A DNA stretch of 11,304 nucleotides from Saprospiraceae bacterium (GCA_013002625.1 JABDJE010000012.1:1-11304); one strand, 5' to 3'. Shown: positions 1 through 7,801, counted from the first letter of the stretch. A program made the numbers and translations. The notes: generated from the letters alone by a model not told the origin.

Positions 1-2583
1 ACGGAAATTCAAATTGATCCAGGTATTGATCATGTAACATGCTTTGAGGAAGAAGACGGATTTGTTGACTTGAACCCATTTGGTGGCGGAGGCGGATATG
101 AGTGCATGTGGTCTGATGGTGGTGATGATTGTGTCAGAGACGGATTATCCGGAGGATTATATTTCGTCACAGTAACAGATCAAGATGGATGTACAAATGT
201 TTTTGATTTAGAAATATTTGAACCGAATTTATTGGAACTCAATATAATCGTTGAAGATGAATCCATGGCCGGAAATGATGGTTCTGTAACAAGCACACCA
301 ACAGGTGGAACAGCACCTTATCAATTTGATTGGTCAAATGGCGTAACTGAATTTGGGCAGAGCTCTACAATTGATGGATTAACAGGTGGTGATTACACCT
401 TGACGGTTACAGATCAAAATGATTGTCAGACCGAAGCTACGGTGACAGTTTCTTCCGAGGCATGTTTACTTGATGCAACCTCTTCAATTATTGATGTACC
501 ATGTTTTGGAGACTCCACAGGGATGATTACAACAACAGTAACGGGCGAAGCTGATCCTGTTAGTTATTTATGGTCCGATGGATCAACGAATGCTAATTTG
601 TCCAATGCGCCTGCAGGCGTTTATAGTGTGGTAATTACAGACAACGCAGGATGTTCTCTAGTACTGGATCAATTGGTGGTAAGCCAGGCAGATGAATTAC
701 AGGTGAATCTATTGAGCAAGGAAGATGCTGGTTGCGCAGATGCTGCAGATGGCTCAATTATTATAAATGTATTTGGTGGTGTTGGAGATTACGATCTTAC
801 ATGGTCAAATGGCGCAATGAATGATACAACGATTGTTCAAGGAGACACTATCGTAAATATTCCTGATACCCTATTGAATTTGGGAGTTGGTGTATATGTT
901 TATAGTTTGTTTGATGGCAACCAATGCTTTAAAACAGATTCATTCACCATAATAAATGGCGACATGGAAGCTCCAATATTGTTATTGGAACAGGGTACCG
1001 TTTATCTTGATTCCATGGGACAAGCCCCAGGTGCCACTTTTGATATGGTGGATGCGGGAAGCAGTGATAATTGCGGGATAGATTCAGTGGCTTTTATGAC
1101 ACCGGATTTTACCTGCGCTGATATTGCATCCTTTGATTTTCAAGTAGAGCTTTTCGATGCGGCCGGTAATTCAACCAGAGGATTTGCTACCGTGAATGTG
1201 ATCGATACGATCAATCCTGAAATTGATTGTGGTAACATTACAGAAATTGAGACAAACAGTTGTGGACCTTTGAATTACCCCTTGCCAACAGCCACAGACA
1301 ATTGTATTGTTGACACCATACAATTGATCGAAGGATTGCCAAGCGGTGTTGCTTTTCCATCGGGTACAACGATTGTGACTTATGCGGCAATCGATGAGTG
1401 CGGGAATTCAGCGACTTGTAGTTTTAATGTCATTGTAGATATTGATCTTGAAATTCAGGTTGACAGTATTATTAATGCAAGTTGTTTTGGTGAAAGCGAT
1501 GGTTCAATCGCCGTGTCAGCCAGTGGAGGCTCACCACCATATATGATTTCATCAAGTGGAGGTGCATTGGAGGATTTGCAGGCAGGCGAATATATTATTT
1601 CGGTTGTGGATGCCAATGGGTGTTCTGCTACGACGACAGCTATAATTACTCAACCTAATCCATTCGAGCAACGTGTGGATGTCACGGATGTGTCCTGTAA
1701 TGGTGGTACAGACGGAATTATTGACTTAGATGCATTTCCCGATAATGTTTCCTGGCGGATTAGTGCAGTAGATCACACGATGTTATCAGCGGGATTGTAT
1801 GTAGTTACAGTTACAGAAGAGGGTTCTGGTTGTGAAACCATTCAGTTTTATACCGTTGATGAACCCGAAGTGTTGGAGGTTGAGGTCACCGATGTGACAC
1901 ATCCATCCTGTCATGATTCTGAAGACTGTATGTTCTCCATTTCAATTTCAGGTGGGACGGGATCTGTTACAATTCTTAATGATCCTGCTGAAGATTTCTG
2001 TGCTCAAGGGTTCACCTTGCTTATAGTTGAAGACAGCAACGGCTGTGTGGTTGAAGAAGGTATCTTATTTAATGTGCCGGATTCAATTGGGGTATCCAAT
2101 GAAGCAATAACTGATGCCAATGAAGGACTCAACGATGGTAGTGTAATGCTTGATGTGGAGGGCGGAACCGGAACTTTGTCTTATCAATGGACAAATGAAA
2201 GCGGAGACATTGTGTCAACCGATCAGGATTTAACGGGCGTCGCCGGAGGCGTATATTTACTCAGTGTGACAGATGAGAATGGATGTCAGAATTCATTTGA
2301 ATATGTGGTAGGCACTATTACATCAACAGTGGATTTGGACGAAGCGGATGATCGTATAAAAGTCTATCCTAATCCGGCTTCAGATATTTTAAATTTGAAA
2401 TTCATAGAATCAATACCTCAGACCATTGAGTTGTTGGATATTTCTGGCAAACAAGTTCAATTGATCAGGAACTTCAATACGGATAGCCAGGTAATCGATT
2501 TAACAGATATGGCGTCTGGTATTTACTTTGTGCGTATTAGCTATGATGAAGATATTGTCCTCAAGCGCATTTCAAAAATATAG
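1..2583 (+). CDS. T9SS-secreted adhesin-like protein with SprB and HYR repeats (5' end missing)
   Basis: The frame is open from the first base, so the true start lies upstream; 860 residues are visible. Eight SprB-like units of about 70-90 residues can be read. Most contain a DG-S/I segment and end in a Y-x-V-x-V-x-D-x-x-G-C type strand (for example VTVTDQDGC, SVVDANGC, SVTDENGC). Four units (residues 1-320) precede and four (about 481-772) follow a central block. That block holds an Ig/HYR-like segment (321-401, DNCGIDSV and FDAAGNS) and a canonical HYR domain (402-480, TATDNC, FPSGTTIVTYAAIDECGNSATC). The C-terminus (784-860) is a type A T9SS sorting domain with KVYPNPASD, LLDISGK and ASGIYFVRI, so the protein should cross the outer membrane and be anchored or released at the surface. 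SprB repeats are known from gliding adhesins and many Bacteroidota surface proteins; an adhesive or structural role is inferred. It may be only the tail of a much larger protein. Confidence 0.9.
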   Translation, partial: TEIQIDPGIDHVTCFEEEDGFVDLNPFGGGGGYECMWSDGGDDCVRDGLSGGLYFVTVTDQDGCTNVFDLEIFEPNLLELNIIVEDESMAGNDGSVTSTPTGGTAPYQFDWSNGVTEFGQSSTIDGLTGGDYTLTVTDQNDCQTEATVTVSSEACLLDATSSIIDVPCFGDSTGMITTTVTGEADPVSYLWSDGSTNANLSNAPAGVYSVVITDNAGCSLVLDQLVVSQADELQVNLLSKEDAGCADAADGSIIINVFGGVGDYDLTWSNGAMNDTTIVQGDTIVNIPDTLLNLGVGVYVYSLFDGNQCFKTDSFTIINGDMEAPILLLEQGTVYLDSMGQAPGATFDMVDAGSSDNCGIDSVAFMTPDFTCADIASFDFQVELFDAAGNSTRGFATVNVIDTINPEIDCGNITEIETNSCGPLNYPLPTATDNCIVDTIQLIEGLPSGVAFPSGTTIVTYAAIDECGNSATCSFNVIVDIDLEIQVDSIINASCFGESDGSIAVSASGGSPPYMISSSGGALEDLQAGEYIISVVDANGCSATTTAIITQPNPFEQRVDVTDVSCNGGTDGIIDLDAFPDNVSWRISAVDHTMLSAGLYVVTVTEEGSGCETIQFYTVDEPEVLEVEVTDVTHPSCHDSEDCMFSISISGGTGSVTILNDPAEDFCAQGFTLLIVEDSNGCVVEEGILFNVPDSIGVSNEAITDANEGLNDGSVMLDVEGGTGTLSYQWTNESGDIVSTDQDLTGVAGGVYLLSVTDENGCQNSFEYVVGTITSTVDLDEADDRIKVYPNPASDILNLKFIESIPQTIELLDISGKQVQLIRNFNTDSQVIDLTDMASGIYFVRISYDEDIVLKRISKI

Positions 2584-2587
2584 AAAC

Positions 2588-2622
2588 AAAGAAGGGCATT
2601 CAATTTTGGATGCCCTTTCTTT
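2588..2622. terminator. Bidirectional hairpin terminator between convergent genes
   Basis: The hairpin has a perfect 8-bp core, AAGGGCAT (2592-2599) with ATGCCCTT (2610-2617), and a 10-base loop. Four more pairs, AAAG (2588-2591) with CTTT (2619-2622), form across a bulged T at 2618. On the plus strand the right arm is itself T-rich. On the minus strand the stem runs into CTTTGTTTC. It sits 5 bases after the stop of the adhesin gene and 18 bases after the stop of pckA, so it can serve both transcripts. The U-tracts are short, so strength is uncertain. Confidence 0.75.
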
Positions 2623-2640
2623 AAAGTTTCACTGTTAAGT

Positions 2641-4263
2641 CTATTGCGCAGCCATTTCCAGACTGACCTGAGGGGCGGCTTCTAGGATTTGTTGATCAAC
2701 TTGATCACCAAATTGCTCAAAGTTGTCGATGAACAAATTGGCTAACTCAATCCTTTTAGTATTATATGCTGATTTATCTTTCCAGCTGTTTCTAGGGTGA
2801 AGAATATCACCAGGAACTTCTGGGCAGAAAGAAGGTATTTTTAAATCAAATACGGCTAGATTGGTAAATGACACGTCCTTCAATTCACCATTGAGGACGG
2901 CTTTGATTAGACGTCGCGTGTGCTTTAATGCAATTCTGTTTCCAACACCGTATGGGCCTCCAATCCAGCCTGTATTCACCAACCAAATATTCACATTGTG
3001 ATTGATAAGTTTTTCACCCAACAACTGGGCATAGGTATTCGGATGCAAAGGAAGAAAAGGAGCACCAAAACAAGCCGAAAAAGTGGCTTTAGGTTCTGCT
3101 ACACCTTCTTCTGTCCCTGCTACCTTGGCGGTGTATCCTGAAATAAAGTAATACATCGCCTGAGATATGGTTAGTTTGGATAGGGGAGGAAGTATTCCGA
3201 AGGCATCACAAGTCAAAAAGAAAATGTTCTTAGGATGATCGGCCAGGTTGTTTTCGTACCTGTTTTTTATATGGTAAATAGGGTACGAGACTCTTGTGTT
3301 TTCAGTTATTGACTTATCATTGTAATCTGGCCTGCATGAGCCTTTATGAAAACTTATATTTTCTAATATTGCACCTGGTTTGATAGCGTTAAATATATCG
3401 GGTTCATTTTCTTTTTTCAGACCAATGCATTTGGCATAACAACCGCCTTCAAAATTGAAAAGCCCTTCATCTGACCATCCATGTTCATCATCACCTACAA
3501 GTCTGCGCTCCGGATCAGCTGACAAGGTGGTCTTTCCAGTTCCGCTCAAACCAAAAAAGACGGCTGTCTCACCATCTTGACCTACATTGGCAGAACAATG
3601 CATTGATAGGATATCTTTTTCTGTAGGCAGCGTATAGTTTAGCACTGAAAACATACCTTTTTTAATCTCACCCGTATAGCCGGTGCCACCTATAATAATC
3701 GTCTTTTGAGTAAAATTGATGATTGAAAAATTAGTCGATCTGGTCTCATCTATTTCAGGATCAGACTTAAATCCAGGTGCCACCAAAATTGTCCATTCTG
3801 GCTCAAATTCGAACAGCGCTTCATTATCCAATCTGATAAACATATTATGGACGAAATGTGCACTCCAGGGGTGTTCCGCAATCACACGAACTTTCACCTG
3901 ATGTGCCTCATGTGTACACAAGGCACCATCTTTTATAAATAAGTCTTTGCCATTGAGATAATCCACCAATTTGGATTTCAGTTGATCAAATTTCTTATCG
4001 TCGTAGGCCACATTAATATCATTCCAGTCTACGCTATTTTCTGTAATACTGTCCTTTACGATATATCTATCTTTTGGAGATCTGCCGGTGAATTTGCCGG
4101 TTTTGATGCACAATGTGCCGTTATGACTTAATGTACCTTGACTTCTTCTGAGGGTTTGTTCTATAAGTTCGTTGGGTGAAGCATTCCAATATGCGAGTTT
4201 CCAGTTTTCGATACCATAATCCTGAAGATTGGCTTCAGGATTTTTGATCCCAATTTGCTTCAT
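2641..4263 (-). CDS. pckA: Phosphoenolpyruvate carboxykinase (ATP)
   Basis: The enzyme converts oxaloacetate plus ATP to phosphoenolpyruvate, CO2 and ADP in the cytoplasm, the first committed step of gluconeogenesis. It has 540 residues, the usual length of the ATP-dependent family. Visible motifs, with E. coli equivalents from family knowledge: substrate-binding Arg61 in KFTGRSPKDRY (57-67); metal ligands Lys202 (EIKKGMFS) and His222 (MHCSANVG); P-loop GLSGTGKTTLS (238-248, Lys244); kinase-2 aspartates 258/259 in LVGDDEHGW; the family signature NFEGGCYAKC (270-279); and Arg324 in TRVSYPIY. No key residue is missing, so it should be active. The ATG start gives full alignment at the N-terminus; the upstream bases are A/T-rich without a Shine-Dalgarno site, as is common in Bacteroidota. 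It is transcribed alone and divergently from a Crp/Fnr-type regulator. Confidence 0.98.
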   Translation of the reverse strand: MKQIGIKNPEANLQDYGIENWKLAYWNASPNELIEQTLRRSQGTLSHNGTLCIKTGKFTGRSPKDRYIVKDSITENSVDWNDINVAYDDKKFDQLKSKLVDYLNGKDLFIKDGALCTHEAHQVKVRVIAEHPWSAHFVHNMFIRLDNEALFEFEPEWTILVAPGFKSDPEIDETRSTNFSIINFTQKTIIIGGTGYTGEIKKGMFSVLNYTLPTEKDILSMHCSANVGQDGETAVFFGLSGTGKTTLSADPERRLVGDDEHGWSDEGLFNFEGGCYAKCIGLKKENEPDIFNAIKPGAILENISFHKGSCRPDYNDKSITENTRVSYPIYHIKNRYENNLADHPKNIFFLTCDAFGILPPLSKLTISQAMYYFISGYTAKVAGTEEGVAEPKATFSACFGAPFLPLHPNTYAQLLGEKLINHNVNIWLVNTGWIGGPYGVGNRIALKHTRRLIKAVLNGELKDVSFTNLAVFDLKIPSFCPEVPGDILHPRNSWKDKSAYNTKRIELANLFIDNFEQFGDQVDQQILEAAPQVSLEMAAQ

Positions 4264-4594
4264 AAACTAAATTTTAGAATATATTTTTTGATGCCCATAA
4301 ACAGTAGTCAAAGAAAATGACTCTCATGCGCTTTCATAGTGTTGAATCTACATTTAGAAAGCTATTTTTTTATTTGAAAGTATGTGTATTAATTACATAA
4401 AGCCCTAAGTCATTAAGGTTTGAGAAAAATATTAGTAAAAAATTTAATATGTTAAAAAAATGTTAAGAAAATTTAGGTTGATTTCAACTAAAAATTGGCG
4501 CTTTTATCGGTGTGCAAGACTTTTTTTTGAAATATTTTGAAAAAACGTAGGGGTATTCGGATTGAGCTGCATCTTACAATATAAATACGAGGTT
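4264..4594. other. AT-rich divergent intergenic region, pckA / Crp-Fnr gene
   Basis: This 331-base stretch must hold the promoters of both divergent genes. It is very A/T-rich with several A and T runs (around 4363-4373, 4435-4442, 4452-4459 and 4521-4528). I found no exact TAnnTTTG box for either gene. The best minus-strand candidate for pckA is TTTCTTTG (complement of 4309-4316), one mismatch from the Bacteroidota -7 consensus, with no convincing -33 partner. An imperfect palindrome lies at 4472-4492. No convincing small gene or structured RNA was seen. If the Crp/Fnr gene used the in-frame TTG at 4562, the region would shrink by 33 bases. Confidence 0.6.
4472..4492. promoter_or_regulatory. 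Imperfect palindrome, possible operator
   Basis: The half-sites are TTTAGGTTGA (4472-4481) and TCAACTAAA (4484-4492), separated by TT and complementary apart from one unpaired G. The 12-base core GTTGATTTCAAC resembles a compact TTGA/TCAA dyad. It differs in spacing from the classical FNR site (TTGAT-N4-ATCAA), so binding by the adjacent Crp/Fnr protein is only a guess. The centre of the dyad is 112 bases before the ATG of that gene and 219 bases before pckA. In an A/T-rich region a dyad of this size can arise by chance. Confidence 0.25.
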
Positions 4595-5284
4595 ATGATT
4601 AAATCTTCCAAATATTTGGTACTGAAAGAACTTGAGTTGTTTGATTGCCTTGATGACAGACAACTTGAGCAGTTATCCAATCAAGTTCAATCCAAAAAAA
4701 TTAGTAAGGGGCAATTCCTTTTTGACCACGGAGACCACATTTCAGATGTGTTCATTGTTATAAATGGTAGTTTTAAAATAGGTCGCTATACCTCTAATGA
4801 TAAGACGCTCATAAAAGAAATCGCCTACAAGCATGAGTTGATTGGTGAAAATTTTATGGCTGAACAATCCTATACCAAAGATTTTGCGCAAGCATTGGAA
4901 GATACAGAAGTGTATTCAATACCGATTTCGTTTTTCAAAAATTTGCTTGAACGCAATGCCACACTTTGCCAGGGGGTTACTGAAATACTCATCCGAAAAA
5001 TGGCTCAACTCGAATCCCGTATGAGCAACTTTGTATTTAAAAAAGCCCAAAGCAGAATTGTAGACTTCTTGAAGGATCTTGCTAAGCATAAAGGTATCCG
5101 AATCGGATTGGATGAAGTTCTGGTAAACCATGGCTTGTCACACAAGGAGATTGCTTATATAACGGACACCTCGCGACAGACAGTTGCACGTGTGTTGGGT
5201 GATCTCAAAAGGCAAAATATAATTCACTTCAGTACCAGAAAACCGCATAAAATATTAATACGCAGCACATTGAACCTTAGTTGA
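4595..5284 (+). CDS. Crp/Fnr family transcriptional regulator
   Basis: This is a 229-residue DNA-binding regulator with an N-terminal cyclic-nucleotide-type beta-roll (about 10-115) and a C-terminal winged helix. The helix-turn-helix lies at 181-207 (LSHKEIAYITDTSRQTVARV), and its recognition helix SRQTVARVLGDL closely parallels SRETVGRIL of E. coli CRP. The Gly-Glu pair of the phosphate-binding cassette is kept (G84, E85). However, the Arg-Ser that grips cAMP in CRP (R82/S83) is replaced, at the same spacing, by K95-D96, so cAMP binding is unlikely. Only two cysteines (C18, C125) are present, not the four of an oxygen-sensing FNR. The signal is therefore unknown. I chose ATG 4595 because the protein then begins like other family members; an in-frame TTG at 4562 would add 11 residues with no family resemblance. 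A GAGG at 4589-4592 is too close to the ATG to be a normal ribosome site. Confidence 0.9.
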   Translation: MIKSSKYLVLKELELFDCLDDRQLEQLSNQVQSKKISKGQFLFDHGDHISDVFIVINGSFKIGRYTSNDKTLIKEIAYKHELIGENFMAEQSYTKDFAQALEDTEVYSIPISFFKNLLERNATLCQGVTEILIRKMAQLESRMSNFVFKKAQSRIVDFLKDLAKHKGIRIGLDEVLVNHGLSHKEIAYITDTSRQTVARVLGDLKRQNIIHFSTRKPHKILIRSTLNLS

Positions 5285-5295
5285 TCGATGTGGTT

Positions 5296-5330
5296 AATGC
5301 CTTTGCTGTTTTAATGGCAAGGGCATTTTA
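5296..5330 (+). terminator. Rho-independent terminator of the Crp/Fnr gene
   Basis: An 11-bp stem pairs AATGCCTTTGC (5296-5306) with GCAAGGGCATT (5317-5327). It contains one G-U pair, has a 10-base loop, and continues as TTTTAATT with a later TTTT. It lies 11 bases after the stop codon and ends just before the promoter-like box of the terC-family gene, isolating the two transcripts. Confidence 0.8.
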
Positions 5331-5341
5331 ATTGGCTTTTC

Positions 5342-5349
5342 TATCTTTG
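5342..5349 (+). promoter_or_regulatory. Candidate -7 box upstream of the TerC-family gene
   Basis: TATCTTTG is an exact match to the Bacteroidota -7 consensus TAnnTTTG. It starts 25 bases before the ATG at 5367, so a transcript starting about 6 bases downstream of the box would have a leader of roughly 12 bases. No TTG/TTTG sits at the expected 19-base spacing; that region is the right arm of the preceding terminator. An 8-base match with two free positions is weak evidence alone, but its location immediately after a terminator supports it. Confidence 0.5.
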
Positions 5350-5366
5350 ATGCCAAAATAGATTCA

Positions 5367-6203
5367 ATGATCAACTGTTTGGTCCTGCCTGATTTTGCCA
5401 GTTCGGCAGTTTGGCTCAGCTTACTTACCCTGACATTCCTGGAAATTGTTCTTGGAGTTGACAATATCATTTTCATTTCAATCGCTTCTTCAAAGATCCC
5501 TGAGGAAGATCAAAAGAAGGCAACCAATATTGGTCTAATTCTGGCTATGGTTATGCGAATAGTCCTGCTCTTAGGCGTCTCTGTTCTCATTGCCATGAAT
5601 GATCCATGGATTACAATTCACAATAATTTTTTCCACGCGGGCTTCTCTGTTCAAAGCCTTATTTTAATTGCTGGGGGCGTATTTTTACTCTACAAGAGTG
5701 TAACAGAAATTCATCATAAACTCGAAGGTGCGGAACATGGGGATATGGTAAAAAAACCCACTTCAACACTTAGTAAAGCTATTATAGAAATTACCGTTAT
5801 CAATATTGTCTTTTCATTCGACTCAATTTTAACGGCAGTCGGCATGACAAATGGATTGGAAGGGGCGTTATTTATTATGGTCGTTGCAGTGGTGATCTCA
5901 GTATTAATTATGATGCTTTTTGCAGTGCCAGTGGGAAGATTTGTAAACAAGCACCCATCGATCCAGATGTTGGGCATGGCATTTTTAATTTTAATTGGAT
6001 TTATGTTGATTATTGAAGGAGCGCATTTAGCCCATCTTTCAATTTTAGGATCAGAGATTGGTGCTGTTCCAAAAGGTTATTTATACTTTGCCATCGCCTT
6101 TTCGCTGGGCGTGGAATTTTTAAATATGAGATTAAGGAAAAAACAAAAACCAGTTCAATTGCATGGCGCTACAGAAGATGCAAGTCACGGTGGAATAATA
6201 TAG
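5367..6203 (+). CDS. TerC family integral membrane protein
   Basis: This is a 278-residue inner-membrane protein with about seven hydrophobic segments (roughly 16-40, 53-77, 94-112, 138-158, 166-190, 201-219 and 236-254). Two family signatures with conserved acids inside the membrane are visible: EIVLGVDN (26-33) and FSFDSILTAVGM (149-160), with a further conserved acid in MLIIEGAH (213-220). The C-terminal tail is basic and cytosolic-looking (RLRKKQK). TerC-family proteins have been linked to tellurite resistance and, for E. coli Alx and related MeeF-type proteins, to manganese export; the substrate here cannot be read from sequence. No other ter genes are nearby, so a tellurite operon is unlikely. 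The gene starts after a terminator and a -7 box and is followed 6 bases later by the exonuclease gene, probably as one transcript. Confidence 0.93.
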   Translation: MINCLVLPDFASSAVWLSLLTLTFLEIVLGVDNIIFISIASSKIPEEDQKKATNIGLILAMVMRIVLLLGVSVLIAMNDPWITIHNNFFHAGFSVQSLILIAGGVFLLYKSVTEIHHKLEGAEHGDMVKKPTSTLSKAIIEITVINIVFSFDSILTAVGMTNGLEGALFIMVVAVVISVLIMMLFAVPVGRFVNKHPSIQMLGMAFLILIGFMLIIEGAHLAHLSILGSEIGAVPKGYLYFAIAFSLGVEFLNMRLRKKQKPVQLHGATEDASHGGII

Positions 6204-6209
6204 AAGAAT

Positions 6210-7034
6210 ATGAATTTTAATTTAGACAAGAATTTGGTCTTTTTTGATATAGAAGCAACAGGCCTTAATGTGATTAGAGACCGCATAATACAGATTGCCC
6301 TGATCAAATTTGAACCGGGTCAATTATTACCTGCAGAATTAACATTATTAATAAATCCAGGGCCTGTGCTCATCTCAGAAGAGGCCTTCGGCGTGCATGG
6401 CATATCATCAGCCATGCTGGCCAATAAACCGACATTTCCACAAGTTGCGCAGCAATTATGGGACTTTATAGGAGACGCTGATCTTGCGGGATACAATTCC
6501 GATAGATTTGATATACCCATGTTGATGGAAGAGTTCGCAAGAGCAGGGTTTGATTTCAATCTGGATAACAGAAGAACCATAGATGTACAAAAGATATTTT
6601 ATAAAATGGAGCCCCGTACTTTGGCTGCAGCTTATAAAATGTATTGTGGAAAGGAAATTGAAAATGCGCATGATGCTTTAGAAGATGTACGCGCTACGGT
6701 AGAAGTACTTCAAGGACAAATTGAAAGGTATAAGGATACAGATTCTAAAGATGCCGATGGCAATATTATTAAGACTCCCGTACGCAATGATATGAGCGCC
6801 TTGGCAGAATTTACCAATGATAAACGCAGCGTTGATGTAACCCAAAGACTAAAATATAATCCACAAGGGAAAATTGTATTTAATTTTGGAAAATACCAAG
6901 GGCAAGTTGTCTCAGAAGTATTGGCCAAAGACAAACAATATTATCATTGGATACTTGAAAAAGATTTCTCAGCGCAAGTTAAGCAGATCGTTAAAAAATT
7001 AGTCAAAGAAAATGAGAGCAACGCTCCTTCTTAG
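6210..7034 (+). CDS. DnaQ-like DEDDh 3'-5' exonuclease with ExoX-like C-terminal domain
   Basis: The protein has 274 residues. The N-terminal domain (about 8-170) has all catalytic motifs of the DEDDh exonuclease family: ExoI FFDIEATG (D13, E15), ExoII GYNSDRFDIPML (D101) and ExoIII HDALED (H154, D159). It should therefore bind two metal ions and remove nucleotides from 3' ends. A linker rich in charged residues (about 172-210) leads to a small C-terminal domain (213-270) with the FNFGKYQGQ and YYHWILEKDF motifs typical of the domain found at the end of exodeoxyribonuclease X-like proteins. It is too short and differently built to be a DNA polymerase III alpha fusion; it may be a stand-alone repair nuclease or an epsilon-like proofreading subunit. 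It lies 6 bases after the TerC-family gene, and its last 23 bases overlap the start of the lipoprotein gene in another frame. Confidence 0.92.
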   Translation: MNFNLDKNLVFFDIEATGLNVIRDRIIQIALIKFEPGQLLPAELTLLINPGPVLISEEAFGVHGISSAMLANKPTFPQVAQQLWDFIGDADLAGYNSDRFDIPMLMEEFARAGFDFNLDNRRTIDVQKIFYKMEPRTLAAAYKMYCGKEIENAHDALEDVRATVEVLQGQIERYKDTDSKDADGNIIKTPVRNDMSALAEFTNDKRSVDVTQRLKYNPQGKIVFNFGKYQGQVVSEVLAKDKQYYHWILEKDFSAQVKQIVKKLVKENESNAPS

Positions 7035-7779
7035 TTGTCTGGCCATGCTGATTTGGTCTTGTGAAGAGTCCCGAACGGCATGCCTTGATTTTGCTGCTGA
7101 AAACTATGATGTAGGCGCTGTTAATGCATGTGATTCCTGTTGCACTTATCCAAGTTTTTCTCTCAACACAAGTATTATCTTCGATACCTTTGATTTTTCT
7201 TACAATCGATATACCCTCTTGCCCAGTGGAGATTCTATTGCCATCCAAAGTTTCGAACTCGGAATTTTCGATATAAAACTGGAGAATGCCGATACCAGTT
7301 ATTACGTTTTAAATTTTGCGACAGCAGACAGTACCTTAAGAGATAATTCAATCCTTTATAACTCTAGGGCATCATCAAGCCTCAGCGTAGGAGAAACCAA
7401 TTTTTCAGATGATGTGAGCAGCATCTCATTCACGCTTGGGGTTGATCAGGGATCGCTTCCTGACCTGGATAACGTTTTGAGCTCAAGCAACTGGAATGTA
7501 TTAAAGGATAGTCTTTATATAGACGCTATTCCTGTGTTTAATACATTTAAAATGACCTATCTTCTCAATGATTCAATACAACATTTGATTTCATCCGACA
7601 GACAGCTAGACAATTTAAGCAGTAATATTATCAAGTTCGTTCCTCCAGGGCAGGATTGGAATTTGGAAATGGTTTTTGATTTCAATCTCTTATTAAATGG
7701 CGTAAATGGAAGTCTGACAGATGAAGAAATCAAAGCTTTAATTGAAGATAATTTGTCTTCATTGATCCAATTCAATTAA
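7012..7779 (+). CDS. MbnP-family-like lipoprotein (divergent)
   Basis: This 255-residue protein has a lipoprotein signal ending in the lipobox LIWSC, so Cys17 would carry the lipid. After it comes a short module, ACLDFAAENYD then CDSCCTYP (23-47), a variant of the C-x-D-x-x-A-x-N-Y-D ... S-C-x-Y-P motif frequent in Bacteroidota surface proteins. The rest (about 50-255) is beta-rich. The segments IQSFELGIFDIKL (78-90), VSSISFTLGVD (135-145) and a late NLEMVFDFNLLL strand resemble MbnP-family proteins, whose methanotroph member is a copper-binding partner of MbnH. That reading rests on weak motifs plus the adjacent di-haem peroxidase gene. W161 and W216 are the only tryptophans of the mature protein. 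The ATG at 7012 is the first possible start after an in-frame stop at 7000-7002 and is needed for the signal peptide; it overlaps the exonuclease gene by 23 bases. Confidence 0.75.
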   Translation: MRATLLLSCLAMLIWSCEESRTACLDFAAENYDVGAVNACDSCCTYPSFSLNTSIIFDTFDFSYNRYTLLPSGDSIAIQSFELGIFDIKLENADTSYYVLNFATADSTLRDNSILYNSRASSSLSVGETNFSDDVSSISFTLGVDQGSLPDLDNVLSSSNWNVLKDSLYIDAIPVFNTFKMTYLLNDSIQHLISSDRQLDNLSSNIIKFVPPGQDWNLEMVFDFNLLLNGVNGSLTDEEIKALIEDNLSSLIQFN

Positions 7780-7801
7780 ACCAATATCCTCTTGTGATCG
7801 T

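Noticed and set aside
70..72. TTG as the start of the first gene
   Set aside because: The frame is open back to position 1 and residues 1-23 continue the SprB-like unit, so the gene is cut by the window edge.
3716..3901. Plus-strand open frame of 61 codons inside pckA
   Set aside because: It is antisense to a fully convincing, conserved enzyme and its translation shows no family features.
4562..4594. TTG start extending the Crp/Fnr protein by 11 residues
   Set aside because: The added residues do not resemble the family N-terminus, and an ATG at 4595 gives the expected length.
5367..6203. Tellurite resistance operon
   Set aside because: Only a TerC-family membrane protein is present; no TerA, TerB, TerD, TerE or TerZ genes flank it.
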